Shown here: piece by piece, positions 25,158 through 35,928 of the stretch | How positions within the stretch are numbered: the stretch's first letter is position 1 | Layout of the letters: every line of letters starts with the position of its first letter | From: Oscheius dolichura | Taxonomy: Eukaryota; Nematoda; Chromadorea; Rhabditida; Rhabditidae | DNA: 64,000 bases | Direction of reading: 5' to 3' | Assembly (NCBI GenBank): GCA_932521035.1 | Contig: OW051492.1 | Location: forward strand, 7,378,001 to 7,442,000 | Position numbers and translations under genes: made by a program | Notes under the pieces: model-generated | Databases searched by the model: none | What the model was told of the DNA's origin: nothing | What the model saw: only the letters and a program-made list of their open reading frames with translations

Positions 25158-28100
25158 TTAGCACTCGCTGCTATCGGGCTCATCGTTCAAATCGCTTTCG
25201 GTGCTGATATCCATATCGACGACATCATAGTTATCTTTGACTTCATGAGCCGCAGATTTTGAGTCAACAGACATGTCTTTTATTTCGTATGAACTTCTGT
25301 AATAAAAAGTGTATTGAATAAATAACTACTCACATATTTCCATCCTTGAAAAAAGCTTCTTCTTTAATTTTAATCTTTCTTCCTCTGAGGTTAACATCCG
25401 TTTTATCTTCTGCAATCTCTTTTAGAGACAGCCGGGCTTCCCGAGCGACATCAATATCGTTATCATTACAAAGTTTCTTCAACATTTCTTTGACAGTCGG
25501 CGTGGTTTCTCCACCAATTGGTAATGGGCTGAGATCAGGATCAAGAAGTGCTAGAACTCTGCATGAGCCAAGACGAACATTTGCAACTTCTATAAATGGA
25601 ACAATTGAACACGGAGGAAATTATAAATGCTTACTGTCGCTAGTCATTCCAAAAAGTTGAGCAAGCAGGTAATGGCGAAATTGTTGTGATGACAATGCCT
25701 TCTGCTCCAAAATACCTTGACAAATATGTGTAAATCTGCAAGTTTACTACGAATAACTGAATATATCTAAACTAACGTTAGCCTTCTGGACCATTTTTGA
25801 GTTTTGGCAAAACTAGAGATTACATCTTTGAGTAACTTTGAGATGAGCTGCATTTTTTCATCCGTAATTTCGTTCGAATTTTTTTGTGTTTCCGCAATAG
25901 AAAAACGTCGAATTATCTCGACAATGAGTAATACTGCTTCAGTACGGACTTCTGCTATTCTATCGTTTGCCATTGTAAGAGCTATGGCGCTCATTGTTTT
26001 GTTGATCTCCTGATCTCCATAAAGGTTGCAGAGTTTTCGGCACTGTCTATTAAAAAATAAACTTTACTGATTTACATAAAGCTTACTTTACAAACTCATG
26101 TCTATATCTCCAGTCATTTCTAACAGTAATGTTAGCGCTTACTGGCATTATTTCTGGAAGAACAGACATCATAGCATCTCGTTTTTCGTCGGAAAGACAT
26201 TGAAAGAATTCATATAGATTTTTCAGAATATTGTAGCGAATTTCCGGAGCATCGTCTCTGAATGTAAAATATGAAGGGGTTCTTTAAATCTAAATTACTT
26301 ATACTGAATAAATATTGGAAGCAGATCACTGTCTGTACGCTCGATTCCTATGATTCTTCCAATTTCCTGAAGTGATGAAGCTATGCTCATGCGTACGCGC
26401 TAAAATAAGTATGATAAGTCAAAAAAAGTTACTTACAAGGTCTTCGTTAGCCAGCCTTTTGTATGTATCCCTTAAAAGCGGCCAGCTCTCTCGTCCCAGA
26501 GTGTATGCGACAGCCGGAAAATTATGAGCACAGTAGCGATTAATATCAGGATCCTGTGCTGTTGCTGACGGAGTGACCATCGACAGGAAATTGTCCACCA
26601 ACTCTTTAGGAACATGATTCTAAATAGTCCAAATATATAGCCAAATATAACAAGAATAACTGACATGGAATTGAGAATCGGCTACGTCAGATAATTCTGC
26701 ATCTGATGTGTCCATTTTATCATCCTCTTCATCATAACCTCTACAATCAGGAAGAGGATGACCATCATCGCTACTGAAATTGACTAAAATTAATAAAAAC
26801 ACAGCTTAATAACCATAATGAACTGGTATCCGAGGTTTTTCCACTTTTGAACGTCTTTATACTATCTGATTTTGATGACGAGGTGAACATTCTTTCGTTT
26901 GAAAGAACAAGCTTACTCATGGAAGATGTAATACATACAGTTCCAAAGGCTACCAGATCATCGCTGAAGATATGTTTCTTTAAACTGAAAAAAAAACTCA
27001 CGAAATATCAACAATGTCTGCACTTGCATTCCAATACGTAACCTGGCAATCGTCATTTTTATTCCTTTCAAGCTCCTCTACGTTTAACTGTTCACGGTTC
27101 TGGTTAGAATTTTTGTGCTCTTCGAATTCTTCCATATTTTCATCTTCATTCGACTCAAAAAAGCTTTTATCGTGGTCTAAGTCGTTAAAACAAAGGCTTA
27201 AAATGGCGCTGTAATATATTGATATTTAACTACTACCTTGTTAGATCTTCTACTGAGCTGCATTTAGCAGCAATAGATGGAGAACTGGCAAAATCTTCGT
27301 CGCTAAAAAAGCATAATTTTGACAATTTTTTTTTAAACTGACGATAAGACAGTGTTCCGAAATTCACTACTATCCCAATTGTCCAGCATACTAGTCATTT
27401 CTCCGAGAACACTAAAATATGTGCTAGTTTAGTAATAAAAATAGTAACAAAAACATACTTGTCGGCCTCTTCTTGTGAAAAAGTAGCGTATGTGTTATGT
27501 TCCGTTGGCACATAGACTCCTTCGGGAAGATTACCGTAGTTATATTCCTGCCGTTGAAGATTTCTCTGTGCTCCATCAGAGACGACTTGTCCTTTTTCGT
27601 TAATATTCAATCCGGTTATGCTTGAATCGGCAAAAGTTGCAATAAACGGTCCTAATTCTTGTAATGCTTGATAGGAAACCCATCGGCTCGTATCCCGTAT
27701 TAAATAAATAAATCTAGGAGCCAGAATATTTTTTCGGACGGGTGCTGGACAATAGCGAGATACCTAAAACGAAATTTAATTATGAACCTTGAATAAATAT
27801 GACCTCGACGAATATTTCACAAATAATTTTTCTAACACTCCAGTTATTATCGTCAATGAGAGCAACTACGTGCGGCACAACAAATTCTTCCGTAAACCTG
27901 TCTCCATATTCTCTAGCCAGGAATCCAAGAATGGCAATAGCTGCCTAAATGGAAATAAATTACTACCAGCATTATACAAAGTGTTTTGTAATCAATTCTT
28001 TAAAAAATGTTCTAATACATGTGCACAAAACCAATCAAACGCTCTAAACATCTATTCATCTTTTTCTACGTTCTCATTTGCATCCTAATAGAACCATATC

Positions 28101-29455
28101 TGTATGTTTTCTGCTGGCCAATTGGACGGAGCCCGCCTTTGTAACGAGCCGTGATTTGTTCACTGCTTGGCCTCTCACATCGCCTTATTTTCACTACAGA
28201 AATTAGTCCACGTTGCAGGTACAAAAAAATGACGGGCCAATGTTGCTTTGTTTACACAGTACGATCAGTGAAAAAGCAAACTGCCTTGAGAACGGCATCA
28301 AGCCTCTATCAATTACACGTTTTCTTTAATTGTTTGTTTTTGTGTCATTCTATCGTGTGTTCATTCATCATCCCTCGATTCTCCATCCCCTTTGGCCACC
28401 GAAACCTTTCTATTTACCGAAAAAACATTACCTTTTTTACATGAACGTGTTCATCACGTAATAAAAGTGAGTATTTTGGTAGGAAGTTGTAGAAAATCCA
28501 CTCGGGTTCTAGTCTGCTTTGAGCTATTCGACACACCGCCTGGAAATAAAGAAATAAGCAACATAAGAAAACAACAACACTTCTATGCGAGCATAATTTC
28601 TACTATAAAGAATGGTAGGCAGCTGGGATGGGAGAACGGCTATTTTTGCCCATTACAGCACATCAAAGCTGGCTGTGATATGAGCACTGTTCGACAAATC
28701 ACGCACCCCTTTGATGTGCCGATAGTGAGCCTAGCCAGTGTTCTGTAAGGACTCTAAGAAGCAAAATGAGGGTGGGGCGGGTCGCCAACTGCCATCTCAC
28801 CACCTGTTAGCGACAGCTGCTCGCCAAATGCGCATAGAACAAAAACTCAATTGGGACGCCTCCTGTCATGTCTAGGATCATAGGAGAGTGCAGAACGGCG
28901 CGGCAATGAGGGCGAAAAACAGAATAGTGATACGGCCCAAAACGCGTCTCACTACCCATGTCTTTCACCGTCAGAGTCACATCTGCAGGGGAAGGGGTTA
29001 GGGGCAAACGAACAAAATGGGCAACGCTGTTCCCTCTGCCCGGCAAGTGCTCTCTCACTCTCTCTGCTCTCTGCGTCTCTCCCATCCCGCGCGTTCTGTT
29101 GCGCCGTTTCTTTCGAGAAGAAATGCACGGCATACACACAGCACCCTCTGCACACAATGATAGCGCTCCTAGAAATTTTCAGGTTACATGGCGCTGCATT
29201 CAATGTAAACAGTTGTCCCCCAGTAGAAGAGCTATGCCCGTACCGTAGCCAGCTCATTACGATGTTCTTCTGAGACTGTATTTGAAAGCAATAAACCGAA
29301 GAGAGCAGGCACGACCTTGTCCTTGATCTCAGCTGAAAAGTAACACATTACCACCACATACAACATTTGTTTACCATTTGATATGGAATCCCGCTCGAGA
29401 AGAGCATTAGTAGCATAGATGGCAGTACGACGATACTGAAATGTACTAAATATTA
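25158..29455 (-). CDS. PPP4R1: Protein phosphatase 4 regulatory subunit 1 (PPP4R1), 5' end unresolved
   Basis: HEAT-repeat regulator of the PP4 catalytic subunit. In order on the minus strand: YRRTAIYATNALLERDSISN and KDKVVPALFGLLLSNTVSEE; AAIAILGFLAREYGDRF and WSVRKIICEIFVE; then RWVSYQALQELGPFIATFAD, matching the human segment with QSLGPFISTF. After an acidic linker comes AVAYTLGRESWPLLRDTYKR, matching the second HEAT block of PPP4R1, then PEIRYNILKNLYEFFQCL and IAEVRTEAVLLIVEIIRR. The C-terminus is acidic and Ser-rich like the family's. Many short introns are used; one of about 1.3 kb (27952-29246) has no supported gene inside. The N-terminal exon(s) upstream of 29455 were not found, so the 5' limit is a minimum. 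Confidence 0.85.
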
Positions 29456-30769
29456 AAAATAGAAATACAGCAAGGACGCGGCAGATGTTGGGCAGATGGC
29501 GGCGGTGCTGGAAAGCGCACACGCGCAACAAACACGCTCACGTTGTTGAAGCGAGGGGCGTGGCCAGCTGGCACTAGCCAATAAGAACAGTGCTGCCAAC
29601 GCGCGCCCGATCAGATTTGGACGACGAGAGTGGTTAGAGAGGCAGACACAACAAAATGATAACACACTAGGGCGCAGAGAGAAAACGACCGAAAAACGGG
29701 CGGCAACGGCAGAGAAACTCGCAGCAATAAGAGAGAGCGCTGGAAGAAGGAGAGGACGAAATGCGACTGCCAGCAGCAGACTGCGCGGGTAAATCGGTTC
29801 AAGAGGTCAAGAACCGGTGACAGAGGGAACAGGGTCGGCATTGACAATGTTTTAACTTTTTTTTAAATGTAAAGATATACTCTTAAAATGCAAAACTGTA
29901 AATATGAAGCTTCCATAGTTTCAGAAACAAAATCAAAATGCGAGAGAACTAGTGTAAAGAACATCAGATCGATTTTTATGAGTCAGGAAATATGACGCAG
30001 GGAAATTGTGATGCCTCATCGAAGAGAAAGACAACACTGAAAACGATCGTTTTCGTATAAGTATGAGGGAGGGGTGTGCCACAGAGGAATATTTTATATA
30101 TTCTATCAGAATTCTGACAATTCCATTCAAAACGGAAGGATGGGTCAAGCACGAGTTAAAATATCTATTTTAATATGGGCGCACAGAAAATAGCGTAGTT
30201 TTTGGTAATTTTTAGAAAGTTGCGAAGTATATTTGAACAAGATATTATCTTATCAAGGAATGGCCAAGAACTGCTTGAATCTTGTTCAAATCTACCATCA
30301 AATGTTACGAACACAAATATATACTATATAGAACAACTCTGATTACTTTGTCATGTGATCAGCGTGATATGTTGCCTTTCCCTTATATGATTTACTTATG
30401 ACCCCAATAATTCTTACAAGAATTCTTAACCGTTCCCACTTTCTTCGTATTTTGTGTTCCTGTTACCAGCAATCGATCGAAGGTCTCCTCGCATATGCCA
30501 GTTAGTGGCAGAAAAAAGCCAACGAGAGATAAAAAGCGGGGCGCGGGGCCGGCTGCCTGCCCCTGAAAAAATCGAACCGAAACGACGACGACCGCCGCGA
30601 TAAGCACAATATGGCGCCACGCGACCAACCAAAAGGGATCGAGAAAGGATTTTGAACCACTCATATGGAAGTACAACAAAAGTTGATAGAGAACCCCTAG
30701 GAAAAACGATATTTGGTCTAACAGTGTGTTCGAATTCAAGGCATACAGGCATTGCTTTGAAATAATGAA
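29456..30769. other. Upstream region of PPP4R1, no supported exon
   Basis: Includes a local GC-rich patch (about 29460-29850) with CG dinucleotides, which may be the PPP4R1 promoter or first exon. A minus-strand frame near 30392-30739 with a hydrophobic stretch (VLIAAVVVVSVRFF) does not splice in phase to the next gene, so it is left out. Confidence 0.4.
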
Positions 30770-32190
30770 TCATAAGGTCATTACGTTAATTATAAGAGGC
30801 ATTTGCGTATTGCATCTAACTAAAAATCCAAGTAACCGAACTAAGTATACGCGAAGATCTTTAACTGCCTTCGAATTGATCATATCATGGATTTGAGGAA
30901 AAAGTCCTGGATAATGGCATCGAAATGATGGAACTAATACAACACACAATGACGTTTTAAAAGAAACCAACCTGATCCCTTCCTTTTAGGCACTGAAGAA
31001 GGTAATCAAGCATTTGCTCTCCATAGTGAACGTATTCGTCTGATGAGGAAGAACATGAGTATAAAAAAGGTAAGTGATTAAGAATGTTAGCATATCTTTG
31101 ATCTGTTTGAGCTGAAAAAAAATAACAATGTGATTACCTATACCTATGAATAACTTACCCTTATCTTGAGATATTTTAATAAAAGCCTCGAATGATTTAG
31201 CCATAAGATCTGAATGAAAATCCATGTCTAATTTCTCCACAATCTTCACCATTTCGTTCAAAGCATAATCGCTGAAAAGCTAAAGTTGCTTTGTGAAAAA
31301 AATGCCAGTAAACTAATAAGACCTTTTCGAAAAATGATAAATACGCGAAAAACAACATACGCTTCGTTCTTATTTATGCTTCTCATGGCGAGTAAGATTC
31401 GAGGAAGCGTCGTTTCATCACGAGGGCCTGCTGCCCAATCTGATGTCATGGGCCCAACAGCATCAGCAAACAGGTTATCTAAAAAATCTAATACAACTAA
31501 CTACGTTATTACAAAAGTAGCATTTGGCTCTTATGTTGTGTATTTGCCTAGTTTCATGAAAAGCGTGTGAACAAAAAAATACGGCAGTGTACTACTAATG
31601 TGAAATTGAGATCAAACATATTTGTTTAAAGCCAAATAAGCGGTGCATTGATAGTGTCATCAGCTATTTGTATTGGATGAAGCTAGCAAACCACTGTCTA
31701 AGGTATGCATAAATCTAACCTAATTCGTCTTCCTCATTTTGAACGTTTTCCGTGCTGTGTTCATCTGAGTTATCTGCGAATATCGGCACGCCTTCTGCAA
31801 CATTTCAATAAAATACATCTACATAATAAGGAATCTTTAGTGAGACCATGTAATTAACATAGCAGGACTTACAACAAACTTACGAGGAAAAACCATTTTT
31901 CTTATTTTACTGGGTGACTTCACAACGGCGGCTATCACGGGTTTTGCAAATGTGAAATGACTGAATGGATTGAATTTATCTATGGTTCTGTCGTCTAGCA
32001 CAAATGGGGGCTGATCTTTTTTCCAAATGCGGGAAAGGCTGAAAATATGCCATCAGTACAAATTAACTGAAGCTAGAGAAAACAAAGGAAAGATAGAGAG
32101 GAGGACTTACGTGCTCCACAGGTCGGTAAGAGCCAGGACGTACAACAATAACAAGTACTGAATCAGACGTCGTATTCGGGTGAAGTTCAT
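30770..32190 (-). CDS. Signal-anchored helical-repeat protein, unrecognised
   Basis: Seven exons join in consistent phase on the minus strand. Start MNFTRIRRLIQYLLLLYVLA gives a signal peptide or anchor. It is followed by WKKDQPPFVLDDRTIDKFNP, an acidic patch (STENVQNEEDEL), and then helices resembling ARM/HEAT repeats: TTLPRILLAMRSINKNEADY, then ALNEMVKIVEKLDMDF, LMAKSFEAFIKISQDK, EQMLDYLLQCLKGRDQ and KDLRVYLVRLLGFLVR. It ends MPLIINVMTL. The plan (ER signal plus ARM-like helices) vaguely recalls SIL1-type Hsp70 nucleotide-exchange factors, but no diagnostic motif is seen and I do not assign it. It could also be longer at the C-terminus. Confidence 0.5.
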
Positions 32191-32875
32191 AGGGGTTGGC
32201 TACCCTTTTAGAACCGACCGAACACTACAGAGTGTAGCGTACAACACTCAGGTATGAAAGTTACGCAACCTGTCCTGGCTGAATTTCATTATTAGACATG
32301 TAAAGGCGACAGGCAAATTTGGACATCGAAAGGATATGTAACGACAGGATATGACAATAAATTTTTTATATTTTTTTATGTGATAAGGGAAAAGGCATAA
32401 AGTTTTGGTCCGTACAGCAAAACTCTACAAAACGAAGATATAGAACTGAAAATGAAGCGATAAACTAAGCAAATCCAACTTCCAAATATTTCATTTGTGA
32501 TTTCGCAATTTTGAAAAGAAGAACCCCTGAAAAGTTCCAATTGTTTTGTCAATAGATGTCGTCTAACTTTTAGAGTCTGTAGTGTTGTTGAATCAAACAA
32601 TTTCTAGTAAACAAAAAAAACTTTTTTCAATTGAAAGCAATTGAAAGTAAAGGATATACTGATATAGAGACAATCATAGAACCATATCCGCGCAACTGAA
32701 CTCTATCAAAGCTATCAAAATTTTACGGAAATGAACTACTGAATGAAAATAGCGAAAGGAGCATGAATAAAAGGACGAAAACGTGACAACACATTTCAAT
32801 TGCGACTTCCTTCGCATAAAAATCACTAATTTTTTATACTTACGCAATCTAGAACTTTTTTGGAATATAGTCTGT

Positions 32876-33033
32876 CAAGAAAAAAGACGACATTCAAGGT
32901 CTAACTCGCCAAGAACAAATTTTAGTGGTGGGGCGCACTGACAGATAATTTTCGAGCGGCCAAGAAGAAAAAAAGGCCAGTAAGTTCGGCTCGCGGCTAA
33001 ATCGTTAGACCTTGAATGTCGTCTTTTTTCTTG
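32876..33033. repeat. Perfect 30-bp inverted repeat around a 98-bp loop
   Basis: Arms 32876-32905 and 33004-33033 are exact reverse complements over 30 bases (outer end CAAGAAAAAAGACGACATTC). The loop is 32906-33003. The loop has no coding potential or RNA-gene signature I recognise. It could be a small foldback/MITE-type element or a structured transcript. Confidence 0.9.
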
Positions 33034-33104
33034 GCACACAGCTCGCTTTGCAATGGAGCGGGCGGCAGTTAGCAATGGAGCGTGCGCCAATTTTCAATAC
33101 AAAC

Positions 33105-33365
33105 TATTTACATCTCTTTCTCAGAAATGGCATATTCTAAATTCATATTTTCTTCTGTAAAATATGACAAATAATGGGTAGATGTCACAGCAATTCTTTC
33201 AGCTTGATGGCATCAAGGTTTAGATAGGAAGCCAATACGATAAAGACGAGTATACATGCAAATAGGCTGAAAGAATTGCTGTGATATCTACATATTATTT
33301 GCAATATTTTGCAGAAAAAATTGCGAATTTAGAGCACGTCAGTTCTGAGAAAGAGATGTAAATAG
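33105..33365. repeat. Long imperfect hairpin with ~100-bp arms
   Basis: Arms 33105-33203 and 33266-33365 are imperfect reverse complements, roughly 80% identical by eye; both outer ends read ATTTACATCTCTTTCTCAGA in opposite directions. The loop is about 62 bp. The divergence between the arms suggests an old foldback element (MITE-like); a hairpin RNA precursor is also possible. Confidence 0.85.
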
Positions 33366-33881
33366 AAACGGCATTTTTGCTTGATGGGCGGTAAATATGA
33401 CCCAGCGAGCGCGCTGCCCTTTATTTCCAAGTGCCGGGTTCGGCGAACTGTCGACAGACTATTATTTCAATTTAGCTACAACTGAGCCAAAGATAAGAGA
33501 GGCAGAAAATTGGGACGGAACTCGGGGGAGGAAGTGTAACTGCTGACCAGAGCGCTTGCACTGCGTCTATACTGGCTGCTTGACGTTTTTCATGTGAGGC
33601 ATGGCTTCCCCTTGAACCTTTGGTTTTTTTGTATGGCATAGTTTATAATTTCCATCCAGAGGCTTTTAGAAGAGATCTATTCCATCCTGATAAAAAGTCC
33701 ACCCCCCTTGGCGATGATCCTCTTATCAGTGCTTATCAGTTCTTCTGTCTTTTGTTAGGCCTTTTGTTCACACGAAGAACATTTTGCAAGATCTTTATTA
33801 CGCTGAGAAGCTAAGCACAGGGACGAGACTTTGCACTGGTGCTGACAGCATTCACATTTGTCTATAGATAAATATAAATGC

Positions 33882-34161
33882 ATAGTCGGTTTCCAACGGA
33901 AAAGCCGCGGTTAAAGGTTAATTCCGTACCCTCGCTTCAGCAAACAGTGCAAAAGCAGATGAATTCTATACACTTTCTAGCCTTTTCTTGTTTTTCTCAT
34001 GAAAACTTGTAGAACTTATTAGGTAAAAATTATTATCACTATGATGAACCAACAAAAAAAAACAGCATTTCATCGTAAAACCAGAGAAAGTAAAATGCCC
34101 CCGAATTTTTTACAACAACGCTATGCAAAATTACGCAACTTTTCCGTTGGAAACCGACTAT
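33882..34161. repeat. Perfect 23-bp inverted repeat pair flanking the serpin 3' end
   Basis: Positions 33882-33904 and 34139-34161 are exact reverse complements (ATAGTCGGTTTCCAACGGAA plus three bases). The right arm overlaps the last open frame of the serpin gene on the minus strand. The spacing of about 234 bp is typical of small non-autonomous elements. Confidence 0.85.
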
Positions 34162-35800
34162 AAAAGCGGAGAAACATACAAATCGTCCAAAACAATGAAT
34201 CAGAGGCTCATTGTGAATGTCCTGGACAACCAAGAAATAGAAGGGCTCATTGAAGACGGCATCGCCTTCGACTGGCGCGGCATCTGTGACGGGATTCGCT
34301 GGCTGCCCCGCGAGATGGTTCTCACAGTACCTGCTGGACTGTGCTTCCAGATCTGAAGCTTCATTTTCTATTTTATCATGACCAAAAATGCCTTTATTAT
34401 AATTCCACGAGGACATTTTCTGCTTACAGCGTTCTCGGAAGCCAATCTGCAGACGGGGAACCTTTTCTGCCAGCTGGATCTTCTCTTTCCCATTCACAAT
34501 CTGAATTACATTTTTTCCCCATGGAAATGCCCCTTCCCAACCGTAAAAGTAACTTTATGATAGTGATCCCAGAGCACTTCCAGCGTTGGCGAGAAGTCAT
34601 GGAACTTTTTGATATAGCCGGAGAGGTCGGACTTTTCCCTGTCGAAGACGCGCTTCATATTGAATGGGCCATCGCGGGAGCAGTCTCTCAGGCAGAGCGG
34701 GGTGGCCACCGAGAACTGAGGCACAAAGATCTAAAAAAGAGGTTACGGGAGGTCGCGAGACGACGCTCACCTTGACGGGCCCCTCCGAAGCCGAGATGTT
34801 TTTACCCAGTTCAAGGACTTCACCGGCCGTTGGAGGTGTCTCGTTCGCCGGCCTGAACACGGGGGATCCGTTTAAAATAGAAAAAGAAGAATACCCACAT
34901 GAAAAGTATCAAGTTGATGTCATTCTGGTAGGAATCCAGTCGGAGGAGGACGCCCTTCGCTTCCCTCCTCACGTGGAAGTGGCCCTCCGTGACCCATCCT
35001 CTGACCAGGGTCCTGTCCCCCCGGCTGCCCGCCCCAAATGGGACGTGGACCTCCTGGAGCTGGTCCTTGTTGTGCTTCCAGTAGAAGGTACAGTCGACCG
35101 CCGAGACCAGAATCGTTTGGGTGCATCTGTTGGGGCCGTTGTCCTCCCGGACTACGTATTGTACCTGGCCGCCCGTGGCCTCCGAGACTGTCCGGTTGAT
35201 GATGTAGCTCGAACGGAGACTGTCGTGGTCGCAGAGGAAACACATCCGCTGCAGTGAATCTTTCAACTGAAAAGCCTCTTTTCTTGGAAAAGAATGCCCC
35301 AAACTGACCTTATTAGAGTAGAAATCATTGACGGAGCCGATAATTTCCTCGTCAAGCAGGGCTTGTTTCGGATATTCGGCAAAGAAGAGCACGGCCCCGC
35401 GAAGCCGTTGGTCGACGCGGCCGAGCCACTGGTGGACTTGGCCCTTGTCGCTCCCGATCAACTTGGCCACCTCCGTGGTCAGCTCCTTCTTCGTCTTCCC
35501 GTCGGCCATCAGAGCGAGGAGTCCCCAGCCACGGACAGCCACCACGGGAGAGACACAGCTGTTGCCGAGGGGATGGGTCGAAAGGAAGACGTCGTCCGGC
35601 AGTTGCAAAGCCGGCGTGGAGCAGTAGGTCAGCATATGGGTGGCGTATTCCAGGAGCCTCGTGTTGTTCAACGGGGGGCCGTTCTCTGCCTGCAACTGGA
35701 AGTCTGTAAAGCCTATAAGGAGGGGGGCGTACTTTTTGGGAAGAGACGGTAGCTTGCAATCCCTGTTGGGAGGTGGGCATCGCGGGCACTGTAACTGATT
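34039..35800 (-). CDS. Serpin-family protein, probably non-inhibitory
   Basis: Serpin fold recognised from several blocks in order: CVSPVVAVRGWGLLALMADG (helix A/B region), INRTVSEATGGQVQ (matching INxxVxxxTxGKI), LVSAVDCTFYWKH (matching LVNAxYFKGxW), INLILFM, IFVPQFSVATPLCLRD, DREKSDLSGYI (matching ADLSGI) and, near the end, NEPFYFLVVQDIHNEPLIHC with FGRF (matching PFLFxIxxxxxxxILFxGR). The hinge before the reactive loop, normally EEGTEAAAAT, reads VNGKEKIQLAEK, lacking the small residues needed for loop insertion, so protease inhibition is unlikely. Intron phases agree through the middle. The N-terminal exon near 35782 and the exact C-terminus (a late intron may end the protein at GRF) are uncertain. 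Confidence 0.7.
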
Positions 35801-35820
35801 TCGGATTACTGTCCGGTCCA

Positions 35821-35890
35821 GACAGACTGCTCAGATCCAGCAAAAAGCGAAAAAAAACGGGACAGACTGGTCAGATCCAGCAAAAATCGA
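35821..35890. repeat. Tandem duplication in the divergent serpin/ACSF2 promoter
   Basis: Two 30-bp copies at 35821-35850 and 35861-35890 (GACAGACTGSTCAGATCCAG core) differ at two positions and sit 40 bp apart. They lie between the serpin (minus) and ACSF2 (plus) starts, so duplicated regulatory sites are possible. Confidence 0.85.
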
Positions 35891-35928
35891 CTGACCATCC
35901 TCCCAGTTTGCTTTGTTTCTCGGCCGGA

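Larger units (their letters stand above)
32191..34038. other. AT-rich intergenic region rich in inverted repeats
   Basis: No supported gene between the helical-repeat protein and the serpin. A 64-codon plus-strand frame at about 33620-33814 is unrecognised. The interest lies in hairpin-forming repeats at 32876-33033, 33105-33365 and 33882-34161, listed separately. Confidence 0.5.

Noticed and set aside
28392..28748. 118-codon plus-strand frame inside a PPP4R1 intron as a second nested gene
   Set aside because: No recognisable domain, atypical composition and no splice or poly(A) context, unlike the phosphatase in TTC14.
30392..30739. Minus-strand frame with a hydrophobic stretch, as a further exon of the helical-repeat gene
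   Set aside because: Its acceptor phase does not match the preceding exon, which already ends in a stop codon.
35294..35752. 152-codon plus-strand frame opposite the serpin
   Set aside because: Antisense shadow of well-supported serpin exons.
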